Source of the DNA: OLB16 sp964481775 | GTDB taxonomy: Bacteria; Hinthialibacterota; Hinthialibacteria; OLB16 | Assembly: GCA_964481775.1 (NCBI GenBank) | Contig: CAYZUX010000008.1 | Span: 1 to 64,000, forward strand | DNA: 64,000 nt | Direction: 5' to 3' | In this document: one piece after another, positions 60,656 through 64,000 of the stretch | Position numbering within the stretch: position 1 is the first letter of the stretch | How the letters are laid out: each line of letters starts with the position of its first letter | The notes under the pieces: generated by a model | Databases searched by the model: none | Seen by the model: the letters and a program-made list of their open reading frames with translations, nothing else | What the model was told of the DNA's origin: nothing | Program-made: the position numbers and the translations under genes

Positions 60656-62422
60656 ATGAAAAGAATTCCAGCGTTTTTTGTCGCCATGCTGTGTATTGCG
60701 GGGAGCATGCCAGCAATGACGGAGGAGGAGAAGCAGATGTTGCTCAAGGGAGCTTTGGAAGAACCCCTGTATCTTTATGAATTGAATACGCATGGAACCA
60801 GCGTTGCCTATGATGAAGCCCTGGTGGTGGCCTGTCTCCAGGGTATCCTCAACCGGGATATGCCCCGTCTGTATGTCCTCTCCTCGGCCAACACCAAACC
60901 GAAGTACTGGCTGGAGAAGATGACCAGTGAGGGTTACTGGCTTGCATCCCGCAGACAGGAAAAGCTCCCGGACATCGATGCTCTGGTTTCACTTGCGAAT
61001 GAAAAGTTGAAGGGGGTGGTTATCTGGGATCCGGAGGTGCCCGCCTCAGTCAATGTTGCCACCACCATCGCCGGAGTGAAGGACGGGGTGGTTCTCAGCC
61101 CGGAGATGGCGGAGCGATTCAATGCGAAATGGAAACTCCCCGTTCTCGAAGATCTGAGAGGGCGCTTCACCGGCGCAGAAACCGGCAGCAGGAAAAATGA
61201 TGCTTACCGTTGGGCGGTTCGTGAATACCTCGCGAAAGGATTGTGCTCTTCACACCTTCTTTGTCTCTTCGAAGACAGTGCCAAGGTCAGGGAGACCGGT
61301 GGCACGGGATATGTCATCACACGCGACTGGGCAGTCAGGAACCGCTCTTTTGTTTTTGACCTCTCACCCTGGGGGGATGAAACTCCCAAGGATGACCCCA
61401 CTCAACCTCTGGGGACCGATCTCGCGACATACCACATGATCCTCCAGGAGACGCTCAACCATTCAGCGGGAAAATGCATGACCGAGCTGACCGGTTTCTT
61501 TTCATTCTGGAAATACAGCCATGTCGAGGGATATGCCAGCAAGCATGAGCCAGTTCCAACCGAGTGGGAAACGGTCTACCTCATCTCGCCTTACAACTGT
61601 TATCAGAACACCATCTCCAGCGATTGTTTCAACCAATCGCTCCACTGCCAGGCTCCATTTTCCAAGTTGACGCAACGCCGTCCGAAACCGATCGGCCAGG
61701 TGGAGAAGAAGGCCTATATCAGCATCCTCATGGCCGACTATGACTCGGCAACTCCGCTCTATGATTTCCTCCCCAGGCTCTGGGATGACCCCAACCGGGG
61801 GAAAATCCCGCTCGCCTGGGGGATCAATCCGAATCTCATTGAGACCTACCCGGATCTTATCAGTTACCTGTACGCCACCGCCACGGAAAACGACATCTTC
61901 ACCGCCGATGCCAGCGCCGCGGGGTACATGAATCCCAACCGGGTGAAACCGGAGTATCTCCCTCTCTTCATCCAGCACAACAAGCGTTTCTTTGAGCTGA
62001 CGGATATGACCATGGCTCCCATGGTTCTCGATTGGGACCAACCCACTACGGCTGTGAAAGATGCCTTCACCCAGTTTTCACCGGATGGATTCGCGACGAT
62101 CGTGATGGATCTGCATGAGACTGGTGGAGTAACCCCCAAGCCACATGTCTGGAAGGGAATGCCGGTGACCGAACTGATCAACGACACCTGCAACTTCTCA
62201 AGCGCCAAACAGACCGCCGACGCCATGTATGGCGCCATCAGGCAGCGTGGGAATACGAAGCCTGGATTCTATTTCTTCCGGATCGTGTGGACTCCGCCCG
62301 CCTCCATTCTTGAATCTCTTGATGTTCTTCGCTCCGAGCATCCGGATTTGGATTTCCAGGTGGTGGATCCGTATAACTTCTTCGGTTTGTTCAAAAAACA
62401 CAGCGGGGAGAACATAGAATAA
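60656..62422 (+). CDS. Exported GxGYxYP-domain protein
   Basis: 588 residues. The ATG at 60656 precedes a signal peptide (MKRIPAFFVAMLCIAGSMPA); the upstream frame is repeat sequence. The N-terminal domain has AYDEALVVACLQGILNRDMP, a segment typical of GxGYxYP proteins. The middle has GLCSSHLLCLFEDSA, and the signature region is DASAAGYMNPNRVKP, followed by DLHETGGVTP and FFRIVWTPP. This family is found near glycan-degradation genes and is thought to act on sugars (fold resembles GH and phosphatase types). No reaction can be named. Neighbours here (GH116, GH16, sialidase-like) fit a glycan role. Confidence 0.82.
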   Translation: MKRIPAFFVAMLCIAGSMPAMTEEEKQMLLKGALEEPLYLYELNTHGTSVAYDEALVVACLQGILNRDMPRLYVLSSANTKPKYWLEKMTSEGYWLASRRQEKLPDIDALVSLANEKLKGVVIWDPEVPASVNVATTIAGVKDGVVLSPEMAERFNAKWKLPVLEDLRGRFTGAETGSRKNDAYRWAVREYLAKGLCSSHLLCLFEDSAKVRETGGTGYVITRDWAVRNRSFVFDLSPWGDETPKDDPTQPLGTDLATYHMILQETLNHSAGKCMTELTGFFSFWKYSHVEGYASKHEPVPTEWETVYLISPYNCYQNTISSDCFNQSLHCQAPFSKLTQRRPKPIGQVEKKAYISILMADYDSATPLYDFLPRLWDDPNRGKIPLAWGINPNLIETYPDLISYLYATATENDIFTADASAAGYMNPNRVKPEYLPLFIQHNKRFFELTDMTMAPMVLDWDQPTTAVKDAFTQFSPDGFATIVMDLHETGGVTPKPHVWKGMPVTELINDTCNFSSAKQTADAMYGAIRQRGNTKPGFYFFRIVWTPPASILESLDVLRSEHPDLDFQVVDPYNFFGLFKKHSGENIE

Positions 62423-62455
62423 GGGAAACCCATTGATCGAGCCTGTAGCATAACC

Positions 62456-62537
62456 GAGTGGCGAATCTATTCGCCTTTTTCTATGCAGCAACCTCATCGT
62501 CCGCATGGGACTCAGAGAGCGAATGAATTCGCCACTC
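62456..62537. repeat. Composite inverted repeat, family B copy 2
   Basis: Arms 62456-62474 and 62519-62537 (GAGTGGCGAAT-type) are inverted with two differences, around a 44-base spacer. It lies between the convergent ends of the GxGYxYP gene and the ABC transporter genes, the same position as copy 1 at 2036-2116. A run of seven T follows the right arm (62541-62547). Confidence 0.8.
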
Positions 62538-62576
62538 CGCTTTTTTTCGTTTTCTGGGTTATTTCAAGGGAGCATT

Positions 62577-63335
62577 CTACGTCGAGCTCACAATATCCGT
62601 CAGTTCCTCGATACTCGTGTCCTCTTTGCGGACCTCCCTGATAATCTGTCCCTTGCTGAGAATCACGAATCTCTCGGCGGTGTGGTAACCATGGTACATG
62701 TTGTGAGTCACTAGGACGCTGGAGACGCCTTCATTTTTGAGATCGCGGATATATTGCAGCGTTTTTTCGGTTTCCCTGACCGAGAGGGCGCTGGTGGGTT
62801 CATCCAGCAGGAGGATCCTGTTCTTGAAGTGCACCGCGCGGGCGAGGGCCACCGCCTGTTTTTGTCCGCCGGAAAGACCGCCCACATACTGATCAGTTGA
62901 GCGGATTCCGGAGATCCCCACAGTGTGTTCCAGGACCTCCATGGCCTTCTTTTTCATGTGGTTCATGCGCAGGAAACCGAGAAAGTTGGTCTCCTCGCGT
63001 CCCAGGAAAATGTTCCGCATGATATCCATCTGATCGATGAGCGCAATATCCTGGTAGATCGTTTCGATACCCAGCAGGTATGAATCCTTTCGCGACCTCA
63101 CCCGCACGGGTTTCCCATCCGCCAGGAATTCCCCGCTGGTCGGTTGGACAATCCCGGACAGGATTTTCACCAGGGTCGATTTCCCGGCGCCATTATCACC
63201 AAGCAGGCCGATCACCTCGCCCGGGTTGATCTGGAAATTGATCTGATCGAGCGCCACCACTGCACCATAGCGTTTGGTCACGCCACGCAGTTCGATCAGG
63301 GGTGTCAGGTTACTCGCGGGAGCCTGGACGCTCAT
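62577..63335 (-). CDS. Sugar ABC transporter ATP-binding protein (FrcA-like)
   Basis: ATPase of a carbohydrate uptake transporter, CUT2 type with a single nucleotide-binding domain (252 residues; RbsA would have two). Walker A LLGDNGAGKSTLVKILSGI, signature GLSGGQKQAVALARAV, Walker B RILLLDEPTSALSVRE, and the switch His in LVTHNMYHGYH. It overlaps the permease gene by 4 bases, and the permease is translated first. The binding-protein gene should lie beyond 64000. It faces the GxGYxYP gene and may import the sugars released by the enzymes encoded here. Confidence 0.92.
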   Translation of the reverse strand: MSVQAPASNLTPLIELRGVTKRYGAVVALDQINFQINPGEVIGLLGDNGAGKSTLVKILSGIVQPTSGEFLADGKPVRVRSRKDSYLLGIETIYQDIALIDQMDIMRNIFLGREETNFLGFLRMNHMKKKAMEVLEHTVGISGIRSTDQYVGGLSGGQKQAVALARAVHFKNRILLLDEPTSALSVRETEKTLQYIRDLKNEGVSSVLVTHNMYHGYHTAERFVILSKGQIIREVRKEDTSIEELTDIVSST

Positions 63336-64000
63336 GATCCGTGCTCCCGGTTTGAAAGATTATTCAGGATCGCGGCAGCAACAATCAGCAGCCCGATGAA
63401 CAGTTCCAGTGAATCACCCGGCGCGCGCAGCAGGATCAGCACATTATCGATGGTATGCAGCAGCGCGGCTCCCAGCAGAATTCCCAGGATGGTACCGCTT
63501 CCGCCGCTCAGGGAGAGACCACCAATCACGCAGGCGGCGATGGCCTGCAGCTCCATGCCGCGTCCCTGGACAGGCGAGACCGAGTGAACACGGACGGTGC
63601 TGAGGACTCCCGCCAGCGCCGCCAAGACACCGACAAGGACAAAACAAACCACCTTCACCTGTTTCGGATTCACCCCAATGGCGATCGCCGAGGCAGCATT
63701 TCCACCCACCGCGAAGACATGATTTCCAAACTTGTGCCGTTCCAGCAACAGGTAACCTCCCACTGCAATGACAATCAGCCACAGGAACTGAATCTGCAGA
63801 ATCCCATAGGATCCGGCGAAGAACGACTCCAAAGAGGATTCGGGACGGAATGGTTGAGTGACTCCCTGCGAACAGACCAGGATGATCCCCCGCCAGAACA
63901 TCATCGTTCCCAGTGTCGCAATGAAAGAGGGGATCCGTGCCTTCACTGTAATCAGTCCATTGAGCAACCCCATGAGCCCCCCCATGAGGATGGCGAGTAG
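63332..64000 (-). CDS. Sugar ABC transporter permease (RbsC/FrcC family), truncated by window edge
   Basis: Inner-membrane permease of the same CUT2 transporter. The visible 222 residues continue open past base 64000, so the N-terminus is missing. FIATLGTMMFWRGIILVCSQ is the family core; VGGNAASAIAIGVNPKQVKV and GRGMELQAIAACVIGGLSLS are the conserved cytoplasmic-loop and channel segments. The ATG at 63985 is internal. It overlaps the ATPase gene by 4 bases (ATGA). Confidence 0.92.
   Translation of the reverse strand, partial: LLAILMGGLMGLLNGLITVKARIPSFIATLGTMMFWRGIILVCSQGVTQPFRPESSLESFFAGSYGILQIQFLWLIVIAVGGYLLLERHKFGNHVFAVGGNAASAIAIGVNPKQVKVVCFVLVGVLAALAGVLSTVRVHSVSPVQGRGMELQAIAACVIGGLSLSGGSGTILGILLGAALLHTIDNVLILLRAPGDSLELFIGLLIVAAAILNNLSNREHGS

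Noticed and set aside
1..64000. tRNA or rRNA genes
   Set aside because: I looked in the intergenic regions for cloverleaf-type sequence and saw none; a tRNA search program could confirm.

Overview
The window looks like one 64 kb piece of the chromosome of an uncultured Gram-negative (diderm) heterotroph. Diderm affiliation is inferred from a LAL-type heptosyltransferase (waaF-like), a GHMP kinase of the heptose/fucose kinase type, many Sec/Tat-exported proteins and a phenol MetA-pathway-type beta-barrel protein. The mix of Gfo/Idh/MocA oxidoreductases, a DUF2961 protein, a GxGYxYP protein, an FGE-domain protein, prepilin-type proteins with a GDxYRTG tail and a complex I cluster without nuoEFG resembles candidate phyla of the PVC/FCB neighbourhood (Hydrogenedentota, Sumerlaeota, Omnitrophota and similar). 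I cannot fix the phylum from sequence alone. I found no rRNA, tRNA, CRISPR, transposase or phage genes.

Layout. 0-11.8 kb: 3' part of aconitase (+), then a minus-strand information-processing block nusA-infB-rbfA-truB followed by ddl, and a second minus-strand set of AAA+ activator, oxidoreductase and methyltransferase ending in a terminator. 12-20.7 kb: an exported GIGT-repeat protein, a GT-C type membrane glycosyltransferase, a large exported protein of unknown function with a STAS protein, hpt, and a broken outer-membrane-type gene. 20.9-31.1 kb: a complex I operon nuoA-B-D-H-I-J-K-L-M-N with no nuoC and no nuoEFG. 31.2-40.6 kb: oxidoreductase, pseudopilin, DUF2961, sugar kinase, a STAS-PAS-PAS-kinase-receiver protein and a glnB-glnA pair with a clear terminator. 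40.8-50.5 kb (minus): two genes broken by in-frame TGA, then amidase-like/GerMN/murI and histidine kinase/waaF. 50.6-64 kb: a carbohydrate-degradation neighbourhood (GH116, GGT, GH16, FGE-sialidase fusion, a hexosaminidase-like protein, GxGYxYP) next to a sugar ABC importer that runs off the window.

The most noteworthy signals are (1) three otherwise intact genes, each interrupted near its 5' end by a single in-frame stop (TAG, TGA, TGA) although TAG and TGA are normal terminators here; (2) a complex I operon missing nuoC; (3) composite palindromic repeats of several sequence families: one family sits between nuo genes and supplies their stop codons, another sits at convergent gene ends, and a third, about 71 bp long, lies exactly 84 bases before two start codons; (4) several unusual domain fusions. 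I did not find a clear, complete, previously undescribed system such as a defence island.
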